NCBI GenBank assembly: GCA_010672965.1
Contig: JAAHFN010000001.1
Span: 124,001-188,000, forward strand
DNA: 64,000 bases
Source: Oscillatoria sp. SIO1A7
Lineage (GTDB): Bacteria; Cyanobacteriota; Cyanobacteriia; Cyanobacteriales; Laspinemataceae
Direction of reading: 5' to 3'
In this document: in pieces, positions 17,657 to 26,530 of the stretch
Layout of the letters: every line of letters begins with the position of its first letter
Numbering within the stretch: position 1 is the first letter of the stretch
Position numbers and translations under genes: made by a program
The notes under the pieces: model-generated
What the model was told of the DNA's origin: nothing
Seen by the model: only the letters and a program-made list of their open reading frames with translations
Databases searched by the model: none

Positions 17657-18787
17657 TTATAGGCGAGCGGCGATCGCTTCAATAGCCTGAAGCAGTAAGG
17701 TTTGGTTCCAGTCACGATAGAGATGAGCGGCAATCGAAGCGCCTCCTGCTCCCACTCCTTCTTTGACGTAACCCCGCTCGTAAGCCTGCAATTGGGGATA
17801 ACGAGAGCTAGCAAAACTAAGCTGGGTGGCAAGTAGAGAAACGCTGCCAATCGCTCTAGCCAGACCCACGGTATCGCCGGTAGGGTCTTCTGCCACCCAG
17901 CGAGTTGTGCCTACCACAACTCGCTCCGGACGCCACCAGAGATCGTAAGCCTCTGCGATCGCCTTGGTCAAAGCATAAACGGCAAGCATTTGGGTTCCGC
18001 CAGCCAGCAGCACGCCATGAGTCCGACTGGCAGCGATCGCCATACCCGCCACCGCCACCTGCATTGGATCCCCAACCGCCGCCACCAGTTCTAGGGGATC
18101 GAAGGGAGGATAAAAGGATTCGGGAGAATCGGAAACAGAGCTACCCCTAATACTTTTGACCCATCCCGCACGTTCCAATCCAGTTTTTACTAATGCCAAC
18201 TTCTGGTCGTGATTGCATTGAGAATGGCTGCTATTAACTTTGCCTATAGCCGGTATGCCCAAGCCGGTACTTACAGCTAATGCCGTTGTAGTTCCGCCGA
18301 CAACGCATTCGCTAATAATCGCATAACCATCGCTCTGTCCGGCTATTTTTGGCCCCCACTTTAGCCCTTGTTGGAGCAAACCAAATACAGTTTCCCTTTC
18401 CATTGCCGATCCTGTGGTCAGGCAACGTGCTGGCGAGCCTCCCAAATCTACGGTGGGTACTGAGGCGGCTTTGGGTAAACCGGCATCAAAGAGAATTATG
18501 GGGATGTCTTGATACTCGACAACTGCCCGGGAAATCAAGACTGGGGAGGCACCGGCATGGAGGGGAGGCAAGGGATATTGGGCTCTCCCTTGCCCGCCGC
18601 TATATAAAAATTCAGCATCGGCGATCGCAGTGTAACGCCGGTCTTCTGGGGTTGCCCCTGCTGCAGAAATCCCCGGAATCAAACCCGTGTCTGTAAATCC
18701 CAAAACGCAGGCGAAGGCAGGTCGGAAACCCCGATATTTTGCCAGCCATTGTTGTCCCCGTTGTAGTTCGGTATAGATACGAATCAT
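17657..18787 (-). CDS. cobT: CobT-like nicotinate-nucleotide phosphoribosyltransferase (TIGR00303/UPF0284 type)
   Basis: A 376-residue protein of the cyanobacterial/archaeal CobT group, proposed to transfer phosphoribose from nicotinate mononucleotide to the lower-ligand base of cobamides, giving the alpha-riboside phosphate. Recognisable phrases are GGTTTALAVSTGLGIPA, FDPLELVAAVGDPMQ and VLLAGGTQMLAVYAL. Its ATG overlaps the stop of the DUF2232 gene in a four-base ATGA junction, so the two are translated together. This group differs from enterobacterial CobT, so the activity is by family knowledge. Confidence 0.85.
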   Translation of the reverse strand: MIRIYTELQRGQQWLAKYRGFRPAFACVLGFTDTGLIPGISAAGATPEDRRYTAIADAEFLYSGGQGRAQYPLPPLHAGASPVLISRAVVEYQDIPIILFDAGLPKAASVPTVDLGGSPARCLTTGSAMERETVFGLLQQGLKWGPKIAGQSDGYAIISECVVGGTTTALAVSTGLGIPAIGKVNSSHSQCNHDQKLALVKTGLERAGWVKSIRGSSVSDSPESFYPPFDPLELVAAVGDPMQVAVAGMAIAASRTHGVLLAGGTQMLAVYALTKAIAEAYDLWWRPERVVVGTTRWVAEDPTGDTVGLARAIGSVSLLATQLSFASSRYPQLQAYERGYVKEGVGAGGASIAAHLYRDWNQTLLLQAIEAIAARL

Positions 18788-19578
18788 TCTTCATCCAGCA
18801 AAACTCGAACCCAGCGCGGTGGTGGCGGAATGGGATTTCCCAAGCGTTCTAGCAGTACGGACGCGGCCAGATGCACGGCAAACAGATAAATTAGATTATT
18901 CAGAATGACCATAACTACCGCTAGCCCTTGAACTATATACAGATTGGGCTTGGCCAACCAACCCAGTCGCAAAAATATCCAATCAGCTAGCTCTGTCATT
19001 TGGGTAGTCAGATAGACCCAGAGATCCTCGCCGAGAAGAATAGAAGCGAGCCAAATCCGAAAAAAGAAGCCAAAGGAACCGATGAGGGTTCCCATCAACA
19101 TGGAGGTATTCCAACTAGCTCCGCGTCGCCACAGCCAGCCCAGCAATACTCCTAATAGGCCGAAGGGCATGATAAAAAGAATGCTTCTTGTTGGCCCCAT
19201 AAGCACCGATAGCAACAGCCCGGACGTCAAGGCTGCCATCCAGGCAGAACGGAGATTCCAGCGCATATAGACTAGAGCGATCGGCACCGGAAAAAAAAGC
19301 CGCAGCAATGGACCTAGAGGAAAATAGTAATTGATCAGCCATATCAGGCTAGAAGTGCTAGCCAAAAAAGCCGTTTCCACCAAAATAATTGGCCCTTTGG
19401 CAGCTATCGGCGGTGCCGACAAAACCGAAGTCCGGCCGGAAATATCCTCCTGGGTCGGGCGATCGCCTTCTGTCGGCGAGGTTGAGTCGATGGGAGATGG
19501 ATTGGAGAAGTCTTTCTCGTTTGATAAATTATCCTTTGGATGAGTATTGATTTCTTCAGGGGGCTCTATTGTGGACAT
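18784..19578 (-). CDS. DUF2232 membrane protein, coupled to cobT
   Basis: 264 residues: about 60 disordered, acidic, Pro/Ser/Thr-rich residues, then five to six membrane helices (ETAFLASTSSLIWLINYYF, LRLFFPVPIALVYMRW, MAALTSGLLLSVLMG, ILFIMPFGLLGVLLGWLW, LAVVMVILNNLIYLF). The fold resembles the substrate-binding S components of ECF vitamin transporters, which DUF2232 has been compared with. The four-base overlap with cobT suggests a role in cobamide metabolism, such as uptake of a lower-ligand base or riboside. That function is inference; no ECF ATPase is nearby. Confidence 0.8.
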   Translation of the reverse strand: MSTIEPPEEINTHPKDNLSNEKDFSNPSPIDSTSPTEGDRPTQEDISGRTSVLSAPPIAAKGPIILVETAFLASTSSLIWLINYYFPLGPLLRLFFPVPIALVYMRWNLRSAWMAALTSGLLLSVLMGPTRSILFIMPFGLLGVLLGWLWRRGASWNTSMLMGTLIGSFGFFFRIWLASILLGEDLWVYLTTQMTELADWIFLRLGWLAKPNLYIVQGLAVVMVILNNLIYLFAVHLAASVLLERLGNPIPPPPRWVRVLLDEE

Positions 19579-19629
19579 AGAAATAATTGCTTATTGCCGC
19601 TTAGCTCCTTATCCGCATCTTTTGTCTTG

Positions 19630-20343
19630 CTAGACGATGTATCGTTCTAGAGCATATACGTCTGGAATGTACAAAACATCGCGATCGCGGCGAATCAGAG
19701 ACTTTTTCTCCAGCTTGCTTAGCACTCGCGTCACAGTCTCTCTTGCTAGTCCGCTAAGGCTGCTCAATTCCCGATGGGGCAGATTGGGAATCTCTATTCC
19801 TCCTTTTGCAGATTCTTTCCCTTGTCCTTCTGCCAAGAACAACAATATATCTGCCACTCGCGACATGCTATCGGATTCCCGCAGTCGCAATCTACGGTTT
19901 ACTTGGCGCAAGCGCCTTCCCATCAACTGAGCCAACCTAATTCCTGCCAGGGGCTCCGTGTTTATCAGGTGGACAAAATCTTGTGCTGGCATATTGCCAA
20001 TAGTAGTAGAAGCTAGAGTAATTACGTCCGTCGAGCGTGGCGCCTCTTCCAGAGCCGCCATTTCGCCAAACAATTCTCCATGTCCGAGAATATTGAGCGT
20101 AACTTCCTTTCCATCTAGGTTGTAGGTACGAATTTTGACCCAACCGTCTAACAAGAAATAAACAGAACTACCCCAGTCATTTTCCAGCAAAATTACCTGA
20201 TTGGGGGGATGAGTTCGGGTGACAATATGGGCAGTAGCTCTTTCTACAATTTCCTCGGGTAATCCTTTAAAAAAAGGTGTCGAGCGAATTAATTGGTCAA
20301 CATTAGAGTTGGATTCGCGGGGACTATAGTCCATTGGGGCCAT
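19630..20343 (-). CDS. Crp/Fnr-family transcriptional regulator
   Basis: 237 residues: a cyclic-nucleotide-binding fold (about 20-140) with the phosphate-binding segment GELFGEMAALEEAPRSTD, a long dimerisation helix, and a winged helix-turn-helix whose recognition helix reads GLARETVTRVLSKLEKK. The Arg-Ser pair in PRSTD and the ARETV recognition helix resemble cAMP-responsive CRP, so a TGTGA-type site is plausible. It could instead respond to another ligand or to none. The gene lies directly upstream of DUF2232-cobT on the same strand and is divergent from the 1057-residue protein gene. Confidence 0.88.
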   Translation of the reverse strand: MAPMDYSPRESNSNVDQLIRSTPFFKGLPEEIVERATAHIVTRTHPPNQVILLENDWGSSVYFLLDGWVKIRTYNLDGKEVTLNILGHGELFGEMAALEEAPRSTDVITLASTTIGNMPAQDFVHLINTEPLAGIRLAQLMGRRLRQVNRRLRLRESDSMSRVADILLFLAEGQGKESAKGGIEIPNLPHRELSSLSGLARETVTRVLSKLEKKSLIRRDRDVLYIPDVYALERYIV

Positions 20344-21287
20344 CCTGTGATAAACGCGCTTGGGAAGATAGAATTGTTATAGCGGCCCGCTGAGTTGGGA
20401 TTGCCGATAGCTATTCAGCGCTAGCACGGATGCTGGGCCTAAACGCTAAAATAGCGCCAACACTCCCTCACCCAACATTAAGATACTACATAAAATGGGT
20501 AAGCAAACATTGTTACCCTAAGCCTGCCTGGGTTCAAATCCCGAACCTCAGTAGGGCACAGCCCCATTGGGCAGGATATCCAAAATATCTTAGAGTTTCA
20601 TTTAGTCAAGGAGGGGTCAAAAGGGGTAAACACCCATTATTATTTAGGGCCGCTTGCTTAAGAAAACGCACAGTAATCATAACTTACAGGAATTCCGACC
20701 GGGCAAAGTTAGTGGCCCAATATAAATACTGGGAATTGGGCATAGGGCATAGGGCATAGGGCATAGGGCATAGGGCATAGCAAAAATAATGCAAAATTAT
20801 TCAAAACTACCTTGACAGACTGAAGCTATTACGCATTTAAATCGGTGACCCATATCGCAACGCGAGGCCCGCAACCAACAAGAGCTAGCACGCCTGGAGA
20901 AGGTCCCCTTTTATTCCAATCTAAATGCGCGACAGCTTACTAGATTTCTTCGCTAGCTAGAGAGTAATTGGTCCTCGCCTAAGAAGAGTCAAGCCTACTC
21001 TGCAAGAAGCGATCGCGCTCTGCGAAAAGCGCGCAGGTTTCGCTCCGAGCGCACGCTGCGCGCTCTGCGAGGCGGCAGCAATCGCTCCCACACCCCACAC
21101 CCCACAACCTACAACCTACACCCCACACCCCACACCCCACCCTAGTGCTGCCGATGCACTTGTTAGCGAAGAAGAGCGATCGCTCTCTGGATGAGAATAT
21201 TAGCAAAGCCTTGTCTAAAATAGTGAATATTGGTGGAAGTCTCAAAACCTTTATAGGCGTAGATTTGGGAGTTTAAATATCAAAAAA
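20344..21287. other. Long divergent intergenic stretch
   Basis: No supported gene. It holds two foldable segments: GGGTAA...TTACCC at 20496-20517 and CCTGCC...GGGCAGG spanning 20526-20574, the latter enclosing a tRNA T-loop look-alike. GGGCATA heptamers lie at 20737-20778 and ACACCCC/ACAACCT heptamers at 21087-21140. It must contain the promoters of the Crp gene and of the 1057-residue protein. Confidence 0.5.
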
Positions 21288-24200
21288 ATGGACGAGATTC
21301 AATCACTAATTACTGACATAGACGGGGTCATGCGCAAAATGAACTCCCGGATGGCTTGGTGGATGTCGGGGGATATTCGTCGAGTTCTAGAGCGAACGCG
21401 CAGCTATTTGGTCTCCTTGCAGAAACAGTCGAACGCCTCCTCTGCGCCTTCGGGAGCTAGGAACTCAGACAGAAAAGCTTTGCCATCGGGAACAGTTGAA
21501 GATGCGACCTCGGCGGAGTTGGAGCAGAATCGCTTGGCAAGCACAGAAGATCTGCGCATTGCCTTAGATAAAGAAATGACGCTATTGCGAACCAACCTGA
21601 TGCAACCGTTGCTCTCAGAAATGGAGGGACTGCGACAGGAGCGAGAAAGCCTCGTTTTGGAGGTCAGGGAGTTAGAGCTACAGCGACAAAACGAGCTATC
21701 TCTTACCCAACAACAGGCCAGACAGCAGCAATTCATGTCAGAATTTCTCCAGGGGTTTATGGGCCGATTGCAAGAAAGACTGACGGAGCAGGTGGCCCAG
21801 GCTATGGTACGTCTAGAAGGCCAGTTGTTGAAGTACGAATCGACGCCTTATACAGGGGCTGCTTATACGGGGGCTGCTCCTTTGTCTGGAAACATGGATG
21901 CAGCTAGACAAGATGTAGAGGCGCTCCCTCCCAATCATCCTTTACTGGACCCAGCAGAGCGATTGGAACATCTCAGAATGCTCCAGGCTCAGTCGGATAG
22001 GCTCTTAATCTCCCTCGATTCTACCCTGAGAGTCGTGTTTGAAACCATGCAGAGAAATCTTCAAGCTTATGAAGAGTCTTTAACTGAAGGGCTAGAAAAG
22101 ATGCATCGTCTCGGACAGCAGGGGGAGGTGATGTTCGCAAGTCTAGTCAGTCATTTAGTCCAACAAAGCTTGGGACTGAAAACCAACGCTGAGGAGAAAA
22201 CAGCATCTTATCTGCAAGGGTCGTTGGAGCCGGAACTGCTAGGTTTAGGAGCGATCGCCTTTGCCGATGCAGGCATTCTAGAAAACAAACTATCTCGCGA
22301 TACTCCTGGAGAATCTTCGCCAACCGAAGAGGGAAAAAATAGTTTAATCGAAGAAGAAACAAGACAGGTGGCGGAAGCTTCGCAGGAACCTCCTTCACCC
22401 CTGCTACAGGAGGAGACAGCACCAGAAGCAAACTATAGTCCCGATGCATTGCCGCCTATCCCAGAGAATGAAGAGTCAGATCTATCTGGGAGCGATTCTC
22501 TGTTTCCCTTTGCGGGTACTGAGTTGCGGCGATCGCCTCTGGAGGAAAGCCAGCAAGAGGCTCTCCCTGTCTCAGATGGAGCAATAAGCGATCTAGATCT
22601 GGATTTAGATGAAGCTCTACCGGAAAATATAGAAAACTTCCTCAATTCAGATGAAGCTCGACCTACAGAGCCAAGAAGCCAGCAAGAGCCGATTGCAGAA
22701 TCTGCCCTAGGCGACGAGACAGAATCTGCTGGGCTGCGATCGCGCGATATCTTGGAACAAGAGCTAGAAACCTATACTTTCGGCCAGCAGGAAGAAGGCT
22801 TTGGAGATGAAGAGGCTCCAGCTAGCACCCTAGATATTAATGACGAACTCGGAATCTTGGGGTTAGGGTCAGACTTGTTTGGCGAGGAAGCAGAGCTAAC
22901 TTCAGAATCGGTTCCGACTTCTGAGGTTAGCTCTGTAAACTCAGAATTACCCCGAGAAGCACAGAACCTAGAATTAGAAATAGAAACATCTGATTCAGAT
23001 GTTCCCGATAGGGCTGGGAGAGATAATGCTCTAGCTCCCAGGCAAGATGAAGGGGATATTGGAGAATTGGGGGAATCAGACGACCTATTTGAGGGACTGC
23101 AAGACCCAAGGCAAGAAAGCGATATAGCTGTAGGTTATGACCTAGGAAGTCAGGAAGACATTGGAGCGCCAGAGCAAAGTACCGAGCTATCTTCTTCTTT
23201 GGACGGACTTTTGTTTGGCGATCGCAATGCTGTTTTGGAATCGCAAGAAGCAGTCTCTCCCGAGGGGCTGTCTGATTTAGAAGGTGAGAATCCAAGCGAG
23301 GATATAAGCGAGAATCCAAGCGAGAATCCAAGCGAGGATCTATTTGGTGACATGGGCAACGCGCAAGCAAACCCGGTCGAAGATACTCCGACAACAGATG
23401 ACTACAGCCCAGGCTCTAGCCCAGACAATTCCAGCCCAGACTCTAGCCCAGACAATTCCAGCCCAGACTCTAGCCCAGACAATTCCAGCCCAGACTCTAG
23501 CCCAGACAATTCCAGGGAGGATCTATTTGGTGAGATGGGCAACGCGCAAGCAAACCCGGTCGAAGATACTCCGACAAAGGACGAGCGCCCGTTATTGATA
23601 GATGACCTAGCAATTGACGATCTCGACTTGAGTCCAGATTGGGAAGAAGACAGATTGAAGGTATCTCCTGATGAGGATCTAATCGGTGCCGATGAATCCC
23701 AAAATCAAAAGGATTTGGAGATCGAGGATTCTACTGTACAGCAGTTAAACGAGGATCTGTTTGGTTTTGAGGAATCCGTGACTCAGGAGAGTTCGGTGCC
23801 TGCTTCAGGGAGCGAAGATTTTGACGATTTATCGCTCTTTACGCTCCAACCGCAAACCATTGCCTCAACACCTCCTGTCTTGTCTGGCCAAGCAGATGGC
23901 ATTGCGGCCATGTCACCCTCCTCTGTAGAGGAAACAGTAGATGACGATGATATTTTTGCCAATTTGACAGCAGAGTCAAATTCACTGCCTTCAGATAGTT
24001 CTGGAGAGGAGCTGACAGCGGATAGCGATCGCAACATTTATCCTGAAAACCCAATGGCTCCCGAAAAAGCCACATCTGAAATTGTAACTATTGATAATAT
24101 TTTGGCGGATTTAATAGAAGCTAGCCCTACAGCAGACGAGGCTCCTGCTACAGCGGCAAATTCCAAACTCAAGGATGAACTGCCAGAACCAGTCAAGACC

Positions 24201-24461
24201 ATAAAGCCACAAGCACCAGCTCTGCCACAGCCAACAGCTTCCCAAAATACGACAGTAGATGACTTTTTTGATAGCTTTGGAGAGGCACCAGTTTCTAAGC
24301 AATCCCCATCTAGCTCGGAGAATATGAGTGGGTTGGATATGTCCGATCTACTTACGGAACCAACGGATACCCTAGGATCTCTATTAGAGGATGAGGGTTC
24401 CACAACCTTGGATGATTTCTTTGCCAGCTTGCAGGATGACAAAACCCCAAAAGATTCCTAA
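21288..24461 (+). CDS. Large acidic coiled-coil protein with repeated DLFG-like motifs
   Basis: 1057 residues. The N-terminal 60 residues (MDEIQSLITDIDGVMRKM and on) look like a conserved cyanobacterial domain. Residues 75-300 are helical and Gln/Glu/Leu-rich, a long coiled coil. From about 330 to the end the protein is disordered and strongly acidic. The disordered part repeats a short motif of acidic residues followed by two to three hydrophobics: SDLFGEE, DDLFEGL, DGLLFGD, EDLFGDM, EDLFGEM, EDLFGFE, DDIFANL, DDFFDSFG and DDFFASLQ at the end. A block with PDNSSPDSS units (27-base repeats, 23424-23512) is flanked by a duplicated DLFG..MGNAQANP segment. It looks like a scaffold. Function unknown. 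Confidence 0.85.
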   Translation: MDEIQSLITDIDGVMRKMNSRMAWWMSGDIRRVLERTRSYLVSLQKQSNASSAPSGARNSDRKALPSGTVEDATSAELEQNRLASTEDLRIALDKEMTLLRTNLMQPLLSEMEGLRQERESLVLEVRELELQRQNELSLTQQQARQQQFMSEFLQGFMGRLQERLTEQVAQAMVRLEGQLLKYESTPYTGAAYTGAAPLSGNMDAARQDVEALPPNHPLLDPAERLEHLRMLQAQSDRLLISLDSTLRVVFETMQRNLQAYEESLTEGLEKMHRLGQQGEVMFASLVSHLVQQSLGLKTNAEEKTASYLQGSLEPELLGLGAIAFADAGILENKLSRDTPGESSPTEEGKNSLIEEETRQVAEASQEPPSPLLQEETAPEANYSPDALPPIPENEESDLSGSDSLFPFAGTELRRSPLEESQQEALPVSDGAISDLDLDLDEALPENIENFLNSDEARPTEPRSQQEPIAESALGDETESAGLRSRDILEQELETYTFGQQEEGFGDEEAPASTLDINDELGILGLGSDLFGEEAELTSESVPTSEVSSVNSELPREAQNLELEIETSDSDVPDRAGRDNALAPRQDEGDIGELGESDDLFEGLQDPRQESDIAVGYDLGSQEDIGAPEQSTELSSSLDGLLFGDRNAVLESQEAVSPEGLSDLEGENPSEDISENPSENPSEDLFGDMGNAQANPVEDTPTTDDYSPGSSPDNSSPDSSPDNSSPDSSPDNSSPDSSPDNSREDLFGEMGNAQANPVEDTPTKDERPLLIDDLAIDDLDLSPDWEEDRLKVSPDEDLIGADESQNQKDLEIEDSTVQQLNEDLFGFEESVTQESSVPASGSEDFDDLSLFTLQPQTIASTPPVLSGQADGIAAMSPSSVEETVDDDDIFANLTAESNSLPSDSSGEELTADSDRNIYPENPMAPEKATSEIVTIDNILADLIEASPTADEAPATAANSKLKDELPEPVKTIKPQAPALPQPTASQNTTVDDFFDSFGEAPVSKQSPSSSENMSGLDMSDLLTEPTDTLGSLLEDEGSTTLDDFFASLQDDKTPKDS

Positions 24462-24983
24462 GCGATCGCTCGTCGATATGCCACCAGGATAATACCCGGT
24501 AAAATGTCATAATGCCCCGTAAAATTCACCGTAAAATGCCCCGTAAAATGCCCCGTAAGCTCCTAGTGCAGCGTGGCAGAAATAATCCACCAGTCCTATC
24601 CGGCCTCCCCGCCTGGTACAAAGGCATTATTACCTTGATACTTTTAACTTTTGACTTCCGCGCAGCGCCACCTAGTTATACCAAATTCGGGAAAGCAAAG
24701 ACAGTTTTTCTCGATCGCCCGCAGAGCTAGTTAGGGAAATTTCTGTATGGCCGCCGAATGCTCGCGGGATGCATGACTGCTGAAACCAGATTATTGCCAA
24801 ACTATAGATGTAGGGAAGCACCAGCTCTAGTCACTTTGGTTGAATCTGACAAAAAAGCCGAGAAATGTAAAGATTTAGCAAAGACAGCTATTGAGGGTAG
24901 GCGGCCAAGGGGAAAATTGTCTATGGTTAAGCAGAGAAAAACAACTACTTGTTGTCAAATCGCTTAGGAACAGACGGAGAGCC
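24462..24983. repeat. Intergenic stretch with 12-base AAAATGCCCCGT repeats
   Basis: Four imperfect CCCCGTAAAATG units at 24495-24560 give an apparent Arg/Lys-rich frame that is not gene-like. The rest shows no supported gene and presumably carries the sugar transferase promoter. Confidence 0.5.
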
Positions 24984-25682
24984 GTGATTACAAATTCCGA
25001 ACTACCCGTGCCTTTTTCCTCTAAGATGGAGAATGTTCGTTCTACAGATGCGAGCCATCCCCAAGTGGAGGAGATTCATCCTTCTGTTAAAAGCTTTGTT
25101 AAGCGACTGATGGATATAGTAGGAGCCTCGATTGGTCTGTCTATTGCTGCCATCATTGCTATCCCAGTGGCGATCGCCATGCATTTCGATAGTCCTGGTC
25201 CTTTGTTTTACACCCAAATGCGCTGCGGTTACAAAGGCCGTCATTTCCGAATGTGGAAATTTCGGTCAATGGTTGTTAACGCCGATCGCCAAAAGCATCT
25301 GGTAAAAAACCAAGCCAACGGCCATATCTTCAAAAGTAACAACGACCCTCGCATTACCCGGGTGGGCCGTTTTTTGCGTCGCACTTCTCTCGACGAATTG
25401 CCCCAATTCTGGAATATTCTGATTGGGGACATGAGCTTGGTGGGGACTCGTCCTCCCATAGTAGATGAATACAATAAATACCAGCCCCACCACAAGCGTC
25501 GATTAGATGTCAAGCCCGGTTTGACGGGCGAGTGGCAAACTCGCGGCCGCTCGACGATTATAGATTTTGAAAAAATTGTCGAACTGGATCTGTTATATCA
25601 ACACAAATGGTCGATTTTCTACGATCTAAAACTAATTTTAAAAACGTTTGCGGTGGTTTTTAAGCGCGAGGGCGCTTGGTAA
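24984..25682 (+). CDS. Initiating sugar transferase (monotopic phosphoglycosyl transferase)
   Basis: GTG at 24984 with GGAGA just upstream gives 232 residues; a longer upstream frame is not family-like. The protein has the bacterial sugar transferase fold: a re-entrant hydrophobic helix (VGASIGLSIAAIIAIPVAIAM), the RMWKFRSM segment, the Asp-Glu catalytic pair in TSLDELPQFWN, and DMSLVGTRPP. It would move a sugar phosphate from a nucleotide sugar to undecaprenyl phosphate, starting assembly of a surface polysaccharide. The sugar (glucose, galactose or other) cannot be read from sequence. A hairpin terminator follows. Confidence 0.92.
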   Translation: MITNSELPVPFSSKMENVRSTDASHPQVEEIHPSVKSFVKRLMDIVGASIGLSIAAIIAIPVAIAMHFDSPGPLFYTQMRCGYKGRHFRMWKFRSMVVNADRQKHLVKNQANGHIFKSNNDPRITRVGRFLRRTSLDELPQFWNILIGDMSLVGTRPPIVDEYNKYQPHHKRRLDVKPGLTGEWQTRGRSTIIDFEKIVELDLLYQHKWSIFYDLKLILKTFAVVFKREGAW

Positions 25683-25716
25683 TGGGATGAGATATAGCCA
25701 AAAAATGCTAAAGTAG

Positions 25717-25749
25717 GAGCAATCCGTATGGGGTTGCTCTTATTTTTTT
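25717..25749 (+). terminator. Rho-independent terminator after the sugar transferase gene
   Basis: GAGCAATCC pairs with GGGGTTGCTC (nine pairs with one wobble) around a short loop, followed by TTATTTTTTT. It lies 34 bases after the stop codon, and the next gene starts almost at once. Confidence 0.8.
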
Positions 25750-25761
25750 GGCAATAGTCAA

Positions 25762-26286
25762 GTGTCTCTTAATCTACCAAACTGGATATCGTTTTCCCGT
25801 CTATTGGCAGTGCCATTTTTGCTTTATGGACTATACAATCCAACCCCAATGGCAAGGTGGATCTGTTTGGGTATTTTTTTGGTAGCAGCGGCTACGGATT
25901 GGTTGGATGGCTATCTGGCCAGAAAACTGAACCAAATTACCGATTTGGGAAAATTTCTGGATCCTTTGGTGGATAAGTTGCTGGTACTAGGGCCGTTATT
26001 AGCTCTGATTCAACTGGGGCAAGTGCCAGCTTGGGGAGTGTTTCTGATTTTGGCCAGAGAGTTGGCGATCGCCGGTTGGCGAGTTAACCCCAAACTCTCT
26101 GGCGGTACTGCTATTCAAGGAGCCAATATCTGGGGCAAGCTCAAAACTGTTATTCAAATTGTCGCGATCGCCCTTTTAATCGCCCCCCTATCAGAGCAGT
26201 GGACCCTCGCCACCCTAGTTGTCTTTTGGGTTTCTGTGGCTCTGACCTGGATTTCTGGAGCCATCTACCTTTGGCCTCAGCCCTAA
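25762..26286 (+). CDS. pgsA: CDP-diacylglycerol-glycerol-3-phosphate 3-phosphatidyltransferase
   Basis: 174 residues with four to five membrane helices. The CDP-alcohol phosphotransferase signature is complete: DGYLARKLNQITDLGKFLD followed by PLVD, that is DG-x2-AR-x8-G-x3-D-x3-D. The enzyme makes phosphatidylglycerol phosphate, a precursor of phosphatidylglycerol, which is needed for thylakoid photosystems. The start is GTG and no strong ribosome site is visible. It begins right after the upstream terminator, so it must have its own promoter or rely on readthrough. Confidence 0.93.
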   Translation: MSLNLPNWISFSRLLAVPFLLYGLYNPTPMARWICLGIFLVAAATDWLDGYLARKLNQITDLGKFLDPLVDKLLVLGPLLALIQLGQVPAWGVFLILARELAIAGWRVNPKLSGGTAIQGANIWGKLKTVIQIVAIALLIAPLSEQWTLATLVVFWVSVALTWISGAIYLWPQP

Positions 26287-26325
26287 TTTAAAATTTTAAG
26301 TTTTGAGTTTTAAGTTTTGAGTTAA

Positions 26326-26415
26326 GGGAATTCCAAGAAATAAATTACCCAATTCGTAGGACGGGCGTCCCGCCTGTCCTACGGGGAAGCGAAGGATAGA
26401 TATTTACTTGGAAAT
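26326..26415. mobile_element. MITE-like element, family 3, short copy
   Basis: The ends GGGAATTCCAAGAAATAAA and TATTTACTTGGAAATCT are inverted. The core is the palindrome GTAGGACGGGCGTCCCGCC. The longer copy is at 31103-31227. Confidence 0.65.
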
Positions 26416-26530
26416 CTCTAAGACTCAAAACTCAAGATTGGCAAATAGGGAATGTCCCCATTTTAAACTTCAGAACTCCGGGGCGCTCGAACTCAGAACT
26501 CCGGGGCGCTCGAACTCAAACCTTTCCCGA

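Noticed and set aside
20523-20560. tRNA gene suggested by GGGTTCAAATCCC
   Set aside because: The T-arm is imperfect and no matching 5' acceptor strand, D-arm or anticodon arm is found upstream.
24512-24730. Basic protein starting MPRKIHRKMPRK
   Set aside because: The N-terminus is a translated AAAATGCCCCGT repeat and the rest has no gene-like features.
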